Part shown: piece after piece, positions 33,556 through 42,051 of the stretch
How the letters are laid out: each line of letters starts with the position of its first letter
How positions within the stretch are numbered: position 1 is the first letter of the stretch
Assembly (NCBI GenBank): GCA_030826265.1
Contig: JAPJOH010000020.1
Span: 1-45,738, forward strand
Length of the DNA stretch: 45,738 nt
Source of the DNA: Collinsella aerofaciens
Lineage (GTDB): Bacteria; Actinomycetota; Coriobacteriia; Coriobacteriales; Coriobacteriaceae
Direction: 5' to 3'
Notes under the pieces: model-generated
What the model was told of the DNA's origin: nothing
Database searches by the model: none
What the model saw: the letters and a program-made list of their open reading frames with translations, nothing else
Translations under genes and position numbers: made by a program

Positions 33556-35362
33556 AACCCTCATGGGCAGCATCCGCGACTATATGAAAGTCACTGTTGC
33601 CACGCCATTGCTCGTGCTTGGCGAGGTGCTCTGCGAGATGCTGATTCCATTTATCACCGCCAACCTGATCGACGCCATCAAAGACGGCACCACCGTAGCC
33701 GAGATGCTTCCCACCGCGGGCTTTTTGGTGCTCATCGCGCTGACATCGCTTGCTTTTGGCGCCGCTGCCGGCGTCACCTGCAGCCATGCGAGCTGCGGCT
33801 TTGCCAAGAACCTGCGTCACGACCTGTTCTACAAGATCCAGACGTTCAGCTTTGCCAACATCGATGAGTTCTCGAGCTCCTCGCTCGTCACGCGTCTGAC
33901 CACCGACATCAACAACGTGCAGCAGGCCTTTATGATGATCATCCGTATCGCCGTGCGCGCACCGCTGGTATTGATCTTCGCCTTTACCATGGCGTTTATC
34001 ATGGGCGGCAGCGTCGCCATGGTCTACCTGGTCATCATTCCGCTGCTGGGCTTTGGACTGTTCTTTATCATCTTTAAGGTGCGCCCCATCTTCTCGCGCG
34101 TGTTCCACAAGTACGACGCACTTAACGAGTCTGTCGAGGAAAACGTCACCGGCATGCGCGTGGTCAAGAGCTATGTGCGCGAAGACTTTGAGAAGGAGAA
34201 GTTCGCGACCGCCGCGCGCGACGTCCAGATGGACTTCACCCGCGCCGAGAAGCTGCTCGCCTTTAACAACCCCATGATGAACATCTGCGTCAACGGCGCG
34301 TTTGTCGTCATCATCTACCTGGGCTCCAAGCTCATCATCACGAGCCAGGGCACGCTGTTCGACGTGGGCCAGCTCTCCTCGATCTTTACCTATGGCTTCC
34401 AGATCCTCATGAGCCTGATGCAGCTGTCGATGATCTTTGTCATGGTGACCATGGCCGACGAATCGGCGCACCGCATTACCGAGGTGCTGGCCGCCGAGCC
34501 CACGATCGCCAATCCCGCCGAGCCCGTGCTCGAGGTTGTCGACGGTTCCATCGACTTTGACCACGTGAGCTTTAAGTATTCCGCGCATGCGAAGCGCCAG
34601 GCACTCGACAATATCGACCTGCACATTAAGAGCGGCGAGACCATCGGCATCATCGGCGGCACCGGCTCGGCCAAGTCCACGCTCGTAAACCTCATTGCCC
34701 GCCTGTACGACGCCACCGAAGGCACCGTTCGCGTGGGCGGCATGGACGTGCGCGACTACGACCTGGACGCCCTGCGTCACCAAGTGGCCATGGTGCTGCA
34801 AAAAAACGTGCTGTTTAGCGGCACCATCGCCGAGAACCTGCGCTGGGGCGACCCGAACGCCACCGACGAGGAAGTCCGCGAGGCGGCACATCTGGCCTGC
34901 GCCGATGAGTTTGTCGACGGCTTCCCCAAGGGTTACGACACCTGGATCGAGCAGGGCGGCTCCAATGTTTCCGGCGGCCAGAAGCAGCGCCTGTGCATTG
35001 CGCGTGCCCTGCTGCGTCGCCCCAAGATCTTGATCTTGGACGACTCCACCAGCGCCGTCGACACCAAGACCGACGCCAAGATTCGCGCAGGGTTGGCAAG
35101 CTATCTGCCCAACACGACCAAGCTCATCATCGCCCAGCGCATCAGCTCCGTGCAGGACGCAGACCGCATCATCGTCATGGAGGGCGGCCGTATCGCGCAG
35201 ATCGGCAACCATGACGAGCTGCTCAAGACAAGCGAGATCTACCGCGAGACCTTCACCTCGCAAAACAAGATGTCTGCCGAGGGCGAAGGAGCCGTCGAGG
35301 CCGACACCGAGGCATCCGCAACGCAAGCTCAGGCCCAGGAAGGAGGTGAGGCACATGAGTAA
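33548..35362 (+). CDS. ABC exporter half-transporter with degenerate ATP site
   Basis: The 604-residue protein has six membrane helices (1-310) and an ATPase domain. Walker A reads GGTGSAKST (near residue 370), with Ala for the usual second Gly. The signature VSGGQKQR is intact. Walker B ends in LDDSTS (near 497), Asp replacing the catalytic Glu, and the switch reads AQRISS, Gln replacing His. This matches the weak site of heterodimeric exporters such as TM287/288. The C-terminus has a 35-residue Glu/Ala-rich tail. It overlaps the next gene by eight bases. Substrate unknown; drugs, lipids or peptides are possible. Confidence 0.93.
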   Translation: MIKTLMGSIRDYMKVTVATPLLVLGEVLCEMLIPFITANLIDAIKDGTTVAEMLPTAGFLVLIALTSLAFGAAAGVTCSHASCGFAKNLRHDLFYKIQTFSFANIDEFSSSSLVTRLTTDINNVQQAFMMIIRIAVRAPLVLIFAFTMAFIMGGSVAMVYLVIIPLLGFGLFFIIFKVRPIFSRVFHKYDALNESVEENVTGMRVVKSYVREDFEKEKFATAARDVQMDFTRAEKLLAFNNPMMNICVNGAFVVIIYLGSKLIITSQGTLFDVGQLSSIFTYGFQILMSLMQLSMIFVMVTMADESAHRITEVLAAEPTIANPAEPVLEVVDGSIDFDHVSFKYSAHAKRQALDNIDLHIKSGETIGIIGGTGSAKSTLVNLIARLYDATEGTVRVGGMDVRDYDLDALRHQVAMVLQKNVLFSGTIAENLRWGDPNATDEEVREAAHLACADEFVDGFPKGYDTWIEQGGSNVSGGQKQRLCIARALLRRPKILILDDSTSAVDTKTDAKIRAGLASYLPNTTKLIIAQRISSVQDADRIIVMEGGRIAQIGNHDELLKTSEIYRETFTSQNKMSAEGEGAVEADTEASATQAQAQEGGEAHE

Positions 35363-37274
35363 GGCAACGACCGCCGAGCGCGCGCTCAACCGCAAGGGCG
35401 GCACCATGTCGCGCCTCATCAAGACGCTCTTTGGCTTCTACCCCGTGCTTTTGCCCCTCGTCGTCGCCGGCGTGGTGCTCTGCGCCATCATCAACTCCAT
35501 CGGCGCGACCTTCCTTCAGAGCGCCCTGCAGATTATTAGCGAATCGTGGCAGTCGGGCGATTGGACGACCGCGCAGCCCAAGATTCTGCGGCTCGTGACC
35601 ACCCTCGCCTGCATCTACGGCGTCGGCATCCTGTCCTCACTGTTCTGGAACCGCGCCATGGCCATCGTCACGCAGGGCTCGCTCGAGAAGCTGCGCGAGA
35701 AGATGTTCAACCGCATGCAGGACCTGCCGATTCGCTACTTCGACACGCACCAGCGCGGCGACATCATGAGCCACTACACCAACGACATCGACACGCTGCG
35801 CCAGATGATCAGCCAGTCGCTGCCCAACCTGCTCATGACGACCATCGTCATCGTCACGGTGTTCTTTATCATGCTGTACTACAGCGTGTGGATGTGCCTG
35901 GTCATTGTGGCCGGCGTCGTCTTTATGACCTTTATGACCAAGCTGCTCGGTTCCAACTCCGCGCGTTTCTTTATTGCACAGCAGACCGAGCTCGGCGTGG
36001 TCGAGGGCCATATCGAGGAAGTCATGAACGGTCAGAAGGTCGTCAAGGCATTCTGCCACGAGTCTGCCGCCGAGGCCGATTTTGACGAGCGCAACGAAAA
36101 GCTCTTCGAGGTCTCGCAGAAGGCCAACATGTACGCCAACATCCTCATGCCCATCCTTATGAACCTGGGCAATCTGCTCTACGTGCTGGTGGCCCTTGCC
36201 GGCGGCATTTTCCTGGCGCTGGGCGTGCCCAACCTGAGCATCTCGGGTATGGCGCTGTCCATCGCCGTCGTGGTGCCGTTCCTCAACATGACCAAGCAGT
36301 TCTGCGGACAGATCGGCCAGATCTCGCAGCAGATCAACGCCGTGGTCATGGGCCTCGCCGGCGCCGACCGCATCTTTGAGCTCATCGACGAGAAGCCCGA
36401 GACCGACGAAGGCTACGTGACGCTCGTCAACGCGCAGGTGAACCCCGATACCTGGCAGCTCGAGGAGGCCGACCACCACACCGGCATGTGGGCGTGGAAA
36501 CACCCGCACCGTGCAACCGGCGAGATCGAGTACGTACCGCTGCGCGGCGACCTGGTCATGGACAACGTCGACTTTGGCTACACGCCCGACCACGAGGTGT
36601 TGCACGGCGTGTCCGTGTTTGCCAAGCCGGGCCAGAAGGTCGCGTTTGTCGGCGCCACCGGTGCCGGCAAGACGACCATCACCAACCTCATCAACCGCTT
36701 CTATGACATCGCCGACGGCAAGATTCGCTACGACGGCATCAACGTCAACAAGATCCGCAAGGCCGATCTGCGCCGCTCGCTGGGCGTGGTACTGCAGGAC
36801 GTGAACCTGTTCACCGGCACCGTGATGGATAACATCCGCTACGGCAACCTGGACGCCACCGACGAGGAGTGCATCGCGGCAGCCAAGCTCGCGGGCGCCG
36901 ACGACTTTATCACCCGACTGCCCGACGGCTACGACACGATGCTCACCGGCAACGGCGCCCAGCTGTCGCAGGGCCAGCGCCAGCTGATCTCGATCGCACG
37001 CGCCGCCGTCGCCGATCCGCCGGCAATGATTCTGGACGAGGCCACGAGCTCCATCGACACCCGCACCGAGGCCATCGTGCAAGCGGGCATGGACAAGCTC
37101 ATGGAGGGCCGCACGACGTTTGTCATCGCGCACCGCCTGTCCACCGTGCGCAACTCCGACGCGATCATCTGCCTGGACCACGGCCGCATTATCGAGCGCG
37201 GCAACCACGACGAGCTGATCGCCAAGCGTGGGTATTACTACCAGCTCTATACCGGAGCGTTTGAGCTGGAGTAG
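35355..37274 (+). CDS. ABC exporter half-transporter with consensus ATP site
   Basis: The 639-residue partner has six membrane helices and an ATPase domain with Walker A GATGAGKTT (near residue 433), signature LSQGQRQ, Walker B LDEATSS (catalytic Glu present) and switch AHRLSTV (His present). Together with the previous protein it would form one active and one degenerate site. An insertion of about 35 residues with DHHTGMWAWKHPHR links membrane and ATPase domains, as in several relatives from Firmicutes and Coriobacteria. AGGAGGTGAGGCAC precedes the ATG at 35355; the longer frame from 35211 overlaps the upstream gene and was rejected. Confidence 0.94.
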   Translation: MSKATTAERALNRKGGTMSRLIKTLFGFYPVLLPLVVAGVVLCAIINSIGATFLQSALQIISESWQSGDWTTAQPKILRLVTTLACIYGVGILSSLFWNRAMAIVTQGSLEKLREKMFNRMQDLPIRYFDTHQRGDIMSHYTNDIDTLRQMISQSLPNLLMTTIVIVTVFFIMLYYSVWMCLVIVAGVVFMTFMTKLLGSNSARFFIAQQTELGVVEGHIEEVMNGQKVVKAFCHESAAEADFDERNEKLFEVSQKANMYANILMPILMNLGNLLYVLVALAGGIFLALGVPNLSISGMALSIAVVVPFLNMTKQFCGQIGQISQQINAVVMGLAGADRIFELIDEKPETDEGYVTLVNAQVNPDTWQLEEADHHTGMWAWKHPHRATGEIEYVPLRGDLVMDNVDFGYTPDHEVLHGVSVFAKPGQKVAFVGATGAGKTTITNLINRFYDIADGKIRYDGINVNKIRKADLRRSLGVVLQDVNLFTGTVMDNIRYGNLDATDEECIAAAKLAGADDFITRLPDGYDTMLTGNGAQLSQGQRQLISIARAAVADPPAMILDEATSSIDTRTEAIVQAGMDKLMEGRTTFVIAHRLSTVRNSDAIICLDHGRIIERGNHDELIAKRGYYYQLYTGAFELE

Positions 37275-37282
37275 TTCGGCCC

Positions 37283-37370
37283 GCCGAGATGGCCGATTTG
37301 TCGCTCATTCGTCGGGCATGACCCTAAGGTCAATGCCCTCCTCTTTCGGGGCAAATCGACTCATCTCAGC
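37283..37370. repeat. Diverged structured repeat, copy E
   Basis: An imperfect outer helix pairs GCCGAGATGGCCGATTTG (from 37283) with CAAATCGACTCATCTCAGC (to 37370). The apical hairpin 37314-37338 is GGGCAT-GACC, loop CTAA, GGTC, bulged A, ATGCCC, the same plan as copies A and C. The conserved AGCAAGGTG block is not recognisable. It begins nine bases after the ABC gene stop. Confidence 0.6.
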
Positions 37371-37398
37371 GACCCAAACACAATGCGCCGCAACGAAT

Positions 37399-37435
37399 AA
37401 AGCCTCCGCAGCCACACGAGCTGCGGAGGCTTTTC
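37399..37435. terminator. Bidirectional rho-independent terminator
   Basis: Perfect 14-bp arms (37399-37412 and 37420-37433) with a seven-base loop are flanked by A and T runs. It separates the ABC exporter operon from the convergent diguanylate cyclase gene. Confidence 0.9.
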
Positions 37436-37454
37436 TATACCCTCTGTTACAGGC

Positions 37455-38546
37455 TTACCGCTCCTCGCGTTGCGGCCCAGCTGCCTCGGCTGTCTTTACG
37501 CGGTTCTTGTCGATGTACATGTTTTTGTCGGCCTGGGAAAAGAGCTCACGCATGGTAGGCGGTACATCAAAATCACTGGAAAGCGCGTAGCCCACCGCAT
37601 AGCTGATAGGCATGTCGGGGTGAGCCCCGGAATACTCGCTCACGTTCGCACGAACCCGAGCGAGACAGGACTCCACGGCAGCTCGGTCGGCATTCCACTG
37701 CACCGCGATAAACTCATCGCCGCCGTCGCGACCCACAAAGCAGGTCTCGGACGCCACACGCCCCAGCTGCCGGGCAAAAGAGCGGATGTATTCGTCGCCC
37801 TTCTCGTGACCAAAGCTGTTATTGACCGTATGCAGATTGTTAAGGTCGAATACGCACACCGCAACGGGCGCCTCCGCGGAGACAGGCTGCTCCTGCCCCA
37901 AGATCTCCTCGCACTTGTTCTTGTTGGGCAGTCCCGTGGCTTCGTCAAGATAGACTTTGCTCTGCAGCTCGCGATTGAGCGCGGCAGTTCGCACCGCGCG
38001 AACAAGTTCGACCGCAAAGGTCGCCACCAAGCCCACGATGTCGATGATCACCAGGCCCTCGAGATAGTTGAGCGCCGACGCCTTCTCCTGAGAGTAGTCC
38101 TCTGCGAGTCGCGTAGCATCGTCGCAAATGCCAAAGAACTCCTCGCTCATAGAGATGATGTCGGTGTTCTCATAGCCGACTTCGCGCACGCGGATGATCT
38201 CGGTGCAAAGCTCATCAAAATAATTAGCAAGCTCGGTCATTTTTGCCTGATACTCGTCGTCGTCGAGACGGACGAGGTTGAGGTCGTCACTTCCGTAACG
38301 CAAACCGTTGATGTATGAATCCACGGCTTTGAGCAGGTCATCTTGAGGCTGGCCCGCGTCCTCGAGCTTAACGATTCGCTGCGTGGTACCGCGCACCAGA
38401 CCGGCGTAGTTGACCACGCGCGCCGTGCCCTGGATATCGGAGACGAGCAGCATAACATTGATGAAGAAGAAGATGAGAACTGCCGTGAGTACCATCATGA
38501 GCAGGCGCACCGCCTGGCTGGCCTTCTTGGCGACAGAAGTATTCAC
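37455..38546 (-). CDS. Membrane-bound diguanylate cyclase
   Basis: The protein would synthesise cyclic di-GMP. Two membrane helices (about 15-35 and 164-184) enclose an external sensor region of about 130 residues whose start (YAGLVRGTTQRIVKLE) resembles PilJ/type IV pilus sensor domains. The GGDEF domain is complete with RDGGDEF (275-279) and FDLNNLHTVNNSFGH. The inhibitory RxxD site five residues before GGDEF is absent, so product inhibition by that route is not expected. The GTG at 38546 follows GGGGGA; an ATG at 38603 would add 19 residues but has no site. It stands alone. Confidence 0.88.
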   Translation of the reverse strand: MNTSVAKKASQAVRLLMMVLTAVLIFFFINVMLLVSDIQGTARVVNYAGLVRGTTQRIVKLEDAGQPQDDLLKAVDSYINGLRYGSDDLNLVRLDDDEYQAKMTELANYFDELCTEIIRVREVGYENTDIISMSEEFFGICDDATRLAEDYSQEKASALNYLEGLVIIDIVGLVATFAVELVRAVRTAALNRELQSKVYLDEATGLPNKNKCEEILGQEQPVSAEAPVAVCVFDLNNLHTVNNSFGHEKGDEYIRSFARQLGRVASETCFVGRDGGDEFIAVQWNADRAAVESCLARVRANVSEYSGAHPDMPISYAVGYALSSDFDVPPTMRELFSQADKNMYIDKNRVKTAEAAGPQREER

Positions 38547-38621
38547 AAGTTCAATCCCCCAAATGGCAAAAGAATAGGTGGCGCATAGCGTCTTGTAAAT
38601 CATGCGGGGTCAACTCTATCA

Positions 38622-38656
38622 GATGATTTTTCTAGGACGGGGACTAAAGAATCATC
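38622..38656. repeat. Hairpin repeat between LysR and cyclase genes
   Basis: GATGATT (38622-38628) pairs with AATCATC (38650-38656). The segment from GATGATTTTTCT to GGGGACTA resembles 43211-43237 (about 21 of 27 positions), so the two may be members of one small family. Confidence 0.5.
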
Positions 38657-38666
38657 GACACGATAG

Positions 38667-39545
38667 CTATTTGAGAAGCTGAGTCATTGCGTTGACGAAT
38701 TTTTGGACTTGGAGGGTGGGCTCGAGCGAGTAGTGCAGAAAGACTGGCACCTCGCGACCGCATAGGAACGGCACGCCCACAAAGGCCGGGTGCACCCCCG
38801 ACCACGCCCCGCAGGTGAGCACCGCGTCGCCCTTTTCCTCCGCCTCGTTAAAGAGCGCAAAGTCGAAGCTGTCCACATCGATCACGTCCACGCCGCCGTC
38901 TGCCAAAAGATCGATACGCAGGCTGTCCATAGCGTCGTTGCCGTGGCGGAGTACGCGCAGACGCATGCCCTCCAGGTCGGCAACCGTAATGCGATTCTTG
39001 CGCGCCAGCGGGCTCGTGCGCGGCACGTCGATATAAAACGGTACGTTAACGATGCGGAGCTTTTGGCAGGCGTCGCCCCAGCGCGGGGTCGAAAAACTCG
39101 ACTGCACTACATCCACCTCGCGACCAAGGCCGCGCATGACGGATTCGCGTTCGTCGTAGAGGTCGCTCACCGGCACGATCTCGAAGCGCAACGATGGCTC
39201 CAGCTCGTGTACGTCCGTCCACATCGACAGCGTTTGGCGCCCCGGGCACATCATCGACACGCCCAGACGCACGGCACCGCCATCGCCCGCCGCGCGTCGG
39301 GCGCGACGCAGCGCATCCTCGGACTGCCGCATGATCGAGCGCGCGTCGTCCACCAGCAGAGCGCCCGCCGGCGTCACCTTAACACCCGAGTGCGAGCGCT
39401 CGAACAACGTGATGCCAAACTCGGCCTCGAAGCCCGACACCTGCTTGACGAGCGCCGGGGTCGACACGCGCAATTTTGCCGCCGCACGCGAGAAGCTTCC
39501 CAGCTCCGCGGCGGCCGATATGGCCTCGAGTCGTCGATCGTACAC
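38667..39545 (-). CDS. LysR-family transcriptional regulator
   Basis: The 292-residue protein has the LysR winged helix at its N-terminus (RRLEAISAAAELGSFSRAAAKLRVSTPALVKQVSGFEAEFGITLFERSHSGVKVTPAG) and a substrate-binding-like effector domain that seems to be divergent. GTG at 39545 with GGGAG seven bases upstream places the helix at the canonical distance; the ATG at 39575 would add ten residues. It is divergent from the SDR-MFS-dehydrogenase genes with 233 bp between, so it probably controls them in response to their substrate. Confidence 0.9.
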   Translation of the reverse strand: MYDRRLEAISAAAELGSFSRAAAKLRVSTPALVKQVSGFEAEFGITLFERSHSGVKVTPAGALLVDDARSIMRQSEDALRRARRAAGDGGAVRLGVSMMCPGRQTLSMWTDVHELEPSLRFEIVPVSDLYDERESVMRGLGREVDVVQSSFSTPRWGDACQKLRIVNVPFYIDVPRTSPLARKNRITVADLEGMRLRVLRHGNDAMDSLRIDLLADGGVDVIDVDSFDFALFNEAEEKGDAVLTCGAWSGVHPAFVGVPFLCGREVPVFLHYSLEPTLQVQKFVNAMTQLLK

Positions 39546-39725
39546 GTCAATCTCCCGTTTCCAGACGCATGGCAATGAACTGCCGAAGGGGGTCGTTTTG
39601 GCAGGTCACGCGCTCAATTGAGAAAAAACTGCATCGCACAGTGTAAACCTATGGTTAACGCCATTCTAACAAATATGCAATTCACCTGCGCAAATGCAAA
39701 GCATACGATAACCTGCGAAAACCAC

Positions 39726-39752
39726 GTGGGTCGATTAATGGGAACGACCCAC
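39726..39752 (+). promoter_or_regulatory. Leader hairpin before the SDR gene
   Basis: GTGGGTCG and CGACCCAC, perfect 8-bp arms with an 11-base loop, lie about 10 bases before the GGGAGG/AAGGG-rich leader. It may be a regulator site or a leader structure. AACC-TAT-GGTT near 39646-39656 in the same region is another small dyad that could bind LysR. Confidence 0.4.
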
Positions 39753-39778
39753 AGGGAGGCACAAGAAGGGAAGTTCCT

Positions 39779-40660
39779 ATGAGCAACTGGCTTAAGCTCG
39801 AGGGCGATGTCTGCGCCGTGACCGGCGCACTCGGCGGTATGGGCGTCGAGATTTGCCGCGAGTTCGCCCGCAACGGCGCCAACGTCGTCCTGCTCGATCT
39901 GGACGAGGAAAAGGTCAAGGCCGCAGCCGCTGACCTCGCCGCCGAGTTTGGCATCCACGCCGAGGGCTACAAGATGAACGCCACCGACGAGGCCGAGGTT
40001 CAGGCCGCCGTCGATGCCACCATCGCCGACTTCGGCCGTGTCGACGTCCTCGTCAACACCGCCGGTATCCTGCGCTTCGCCGCCATGGAAGACCTGCCGC
40101 TGAGCGACTGGGAGCAGGTGCTCAACGTCAATCTCACCGGCTACTTCATCACCTCGCAGCGCTTTGGTCGCGAGATGATCAAGGCCGGCCAGGGCCGCTT
40201 GGTGCACATCTCGACCGTCGCCAGTCACTCCCCCGAGACGTTCTCGGGCGTGTACAGCTCCACCAAGGCGGGCGTCAACATGATGTCCAAGATGCTGGCT
40301 GCCGAGTGGGGCCCCTACGGCGTGCGCTCCAACTGCGTCGAGCCCTGCTTCGTCAAGACCCCCATGTCGGCAAGCTTTTACGCCGACCCCGAGGTCGAGA
40401 AGAGCCGCAGCCGTCTGATCGCCACGCGTCGCATCGGCGAGGTGAGCGATATCGCCAACGCCGTCATGTTCCTGGCGTCCACGCGCTCGGACTTCACCAC
40501 CGGCGACGCCATCAAGGTCGATGGCGGCTTCTCCAACATGATGGGCGACCTCACCGCCAAGCCCGGCGGCCGTCGCGCCTATGCCGACAACTACCTTAAG
40601 AACAAGGGTGTCGAGCTCTGGTCCGATGAGTCCGGCGTCGCCAAGCCAACTGACCAGTAA
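39779..40660 (+). CDS. SDR-family NAD(P)-dependent oxidoreductase
   Basis: The 293-residue classical short-chain dehydrogenase has the cofactor motif TGALGGMG (15-22), Asp after beta-2 (LLDLD, suggesting NAD+ preference), NTAG (93-96), the catalytic Ser in ISTVAS and YSSTK (Tyr159, Lys163), and the PCFVKTPM segment. The C-terminal 30 residues extend past the usual end. It opens a three-gene unit with a carboxylate-type MFS carrier and a Gfo/Idh/MocA dehydrogenase, suggesting oxidation of a polyol, sugar acid or cyclitol. It does not resemble the Collinsella 7-beta-hydroxysteroid dehydrogenase as I remember it. Confidence 0.9.
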   Translation: MSNWLKLEGDVCAVTGALGGMGVEICREFARNGANVVLLDLDEEKVKAAAADLAAEFGIHAEGYKMNATDEAEVQAAVDATIADFGRVDVLVNTAGILRFAAMEDLPLSDWEQVLNVNLTGYFITSQRFGREMIKAGQGRLVHISTVASHSPETFSGVYSSTKAGVNMMSKMLAAEWGPYGVRSNCVEPCFVKTPMSASFYADPEVEKSRSRLIATRRIGEVSDIANAVMFLASTRSDFTTGDAIKVDGGFSNMMGDLTAKPGGRRAYADNYLKNKGVELWSDESGVAKPTDQ

Positions 40661-40725
40661 CCAACCTGACAGGGAGGCCCCGCGGACACGCCCGCTCCTC
40701 CCCCGTATCGATTAGAAAGAGTCCA

Positions 40726-41982
40726 ATGGCTTCCACCAACTCCAGCAAGGGTCGCGCTGTCGTGCTTTCCGCCGCGTGCGTCACCATGTTCTTCATCAGC
40801 TCCATCGCGCTGTATTCCGTCGTAAGCAAGAACCTGCTCGCCGTCTACCCCGAGTGGTCCAGCGCCCTTACCTGGGCGTTCCCGGTCTTTCAGACCATCA
40901 TGGCCGTGACGGGCATCTTCGCCGGCCGCATCTCCGATAAGATCGGCCCGCGCAACGTCGTGATCGCCGCCGCTGTGTGCTACGGCCTGGGCTGGTTTAT
41001 GTCCGGCACCGTCACCGAGCCGTGGCAGTTCTACCTGTGGTTCTCGCTCGTCGCCGCCATCGGCAACGGCCTGGGCTACAACCCCGCACTCACCACCGGC
41101 CAAAAGTGGTTCATCGACAAGAAGGGTCTCGCCTCCGGCATCACCCTGGCCGCTTCGACCGCCGGTCCCGCCGTGCTGTCCCCGGTGCTCGCCTCGCTGC
41201 TCATCCCGAGCCTGGGCATCTTTGGCGCCCTTAAGGCACTCGGCGTCATCTTCTTTGTGATGATCGCCGCCTCCGCCCTGTTCCTGAAGGCCCCCGAGGC
41301 CGGTTGGCTGCCCGAGGGCTTCGAGGCCCCCAAGGGCGGCGCGCACGCCGGCACCTTCGGCGATCTCACCCCGGGCGAGATGGTCAAGACCCCGCGCTTC
41401 TGGGTCCTCATCGTCACCTTCGCCTTTGCCGCTACCGCCGGCACCCTGCTCGTGGGCAAGGTTGCCTCCATCGCCGCCGTCCAGCTCTTCGCCGACCCCA
41501 CGAGCGCCACGGCCGTCGCCCTCGGCGGTGTGGTGGTCTCCGTCAACACCTGCGCCAACTTGGTTGGCCGCCTGTCCTTTGGCCAGATCATCGACAAGCT
41601 CGGCGCCTATAAGTCGCTGCTCATCAGCCTTGTCGTCACCATCGTCGCACTCGTCATCATGTCGATGAGCTTTACGCAGGCCATGTTCTTTGTGGCGCTC
41701 GCTCTGCTCGGCTTTAGCTTTGGCGCCCTGCTCGTCATCTACCCGCCGCTCACCGGTGGCGCCTTTGGTACCAGCAACATCGGCGTCAACTACGGCATCA
41801 TGTTTTTGGGTTATGCCGCTTCCACCTGGATCAGCCAGCCCATCACCGCCGTGCTGTATCACGCCGAGGCCGGCAGCGCCGCCTACCAGCAGTCCTTCTA
41901 CGGCGCCATTGTGATCGCCGCCATCGCCGTCGTGCTCACCGTCTACATGATGGTCTCCGACAGCAAGAAGAAGTCCGCCTAG
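40726..41982 (+). CDS. MFS transporter, OxlT-like
   Basis: The 418-residue protein has 12 membrane helices with motif A as GRISDKIGPRNVV between helices 2 and 3 and a region GNGLGYNPALTTGQKWFIDKKGLASGI like that of oxalate:formate antiporter relatives, which carry organic acids. GAAAGAG precedes the ATG. It lies between the two dehydrogenase genes, so it probably imports their substrate. A 33-bp palindrome follows eight bases after the stop. Confidence 0.9.
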   Translation: MASTNSSKGRAVVLSAACVTMFFISSIALYSVVSKNLLAVYPEWSSALTWAFPVFQTIMAVTGIFAGRISDKIGPRNVVIAAAVCYGLGWFMSGTVTEPWQFYLWFSLVAAIGNGLGYNPALTTGQKWFIDKKGLASGITLAASTAGPAVLSPVLASLLIPSLGIFGALKALGVIFFVMIAASALFLKAPEAGWLPEGFEAPKGGAHAGTFGDLTPGEMVKTPRFWVLIVTFAFAATAGTLLVGKVASIAAVQLFADPTSATAVALGGVVVSVNTCANLVGRLSFGQIIDKLGAYKSLLISLVVTIVALVIMSMSFTQAMFFVALALLGFSFGALLVIYPPLTGGAFGTSNIGVNYGIMFLGYAASTWISQPITAVLYHAEAGSAAYQQSFYGAIVIAAIAVVLTVYMMVSDSKKKSA

Positions 41983-41989
41983 TTTTACC

Positions 41990-42022
41990 GATGCGACAAA
42001 GGGACAGTCCCTTTGTCGCATT
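41990..42022. repeat. 33-bp palindromic REP-like repeat, copy 3
   Basis: GATGCGACAAAGGGA and its near complement surround the centre. It lies inside the SDR-MFS-dehydrogenase unit, between MFS and the third gene, so it may modulate readthrough or mRNA stability there. Confidence 0.8.
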
Positions 42023-42051
42023 CCACCGGTCACCAGTATTAAGGAGTCGAA

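Noticed and set aside
33479..35422. A 647-codon minus-strand open frame, and a similar one at 35637-37208
   Set aside because: Both mirror the two ABC exporter genes and are codon-bias shadows.
39779..40660. Hydroxysteroid dehydrogenase of bile-acid metabolism
   Set aside because: The sequence does not resemble the Collinsella 7-beta enzyme as I remember it, and the neighbours fit sugar-acid or polyol catabolism better.
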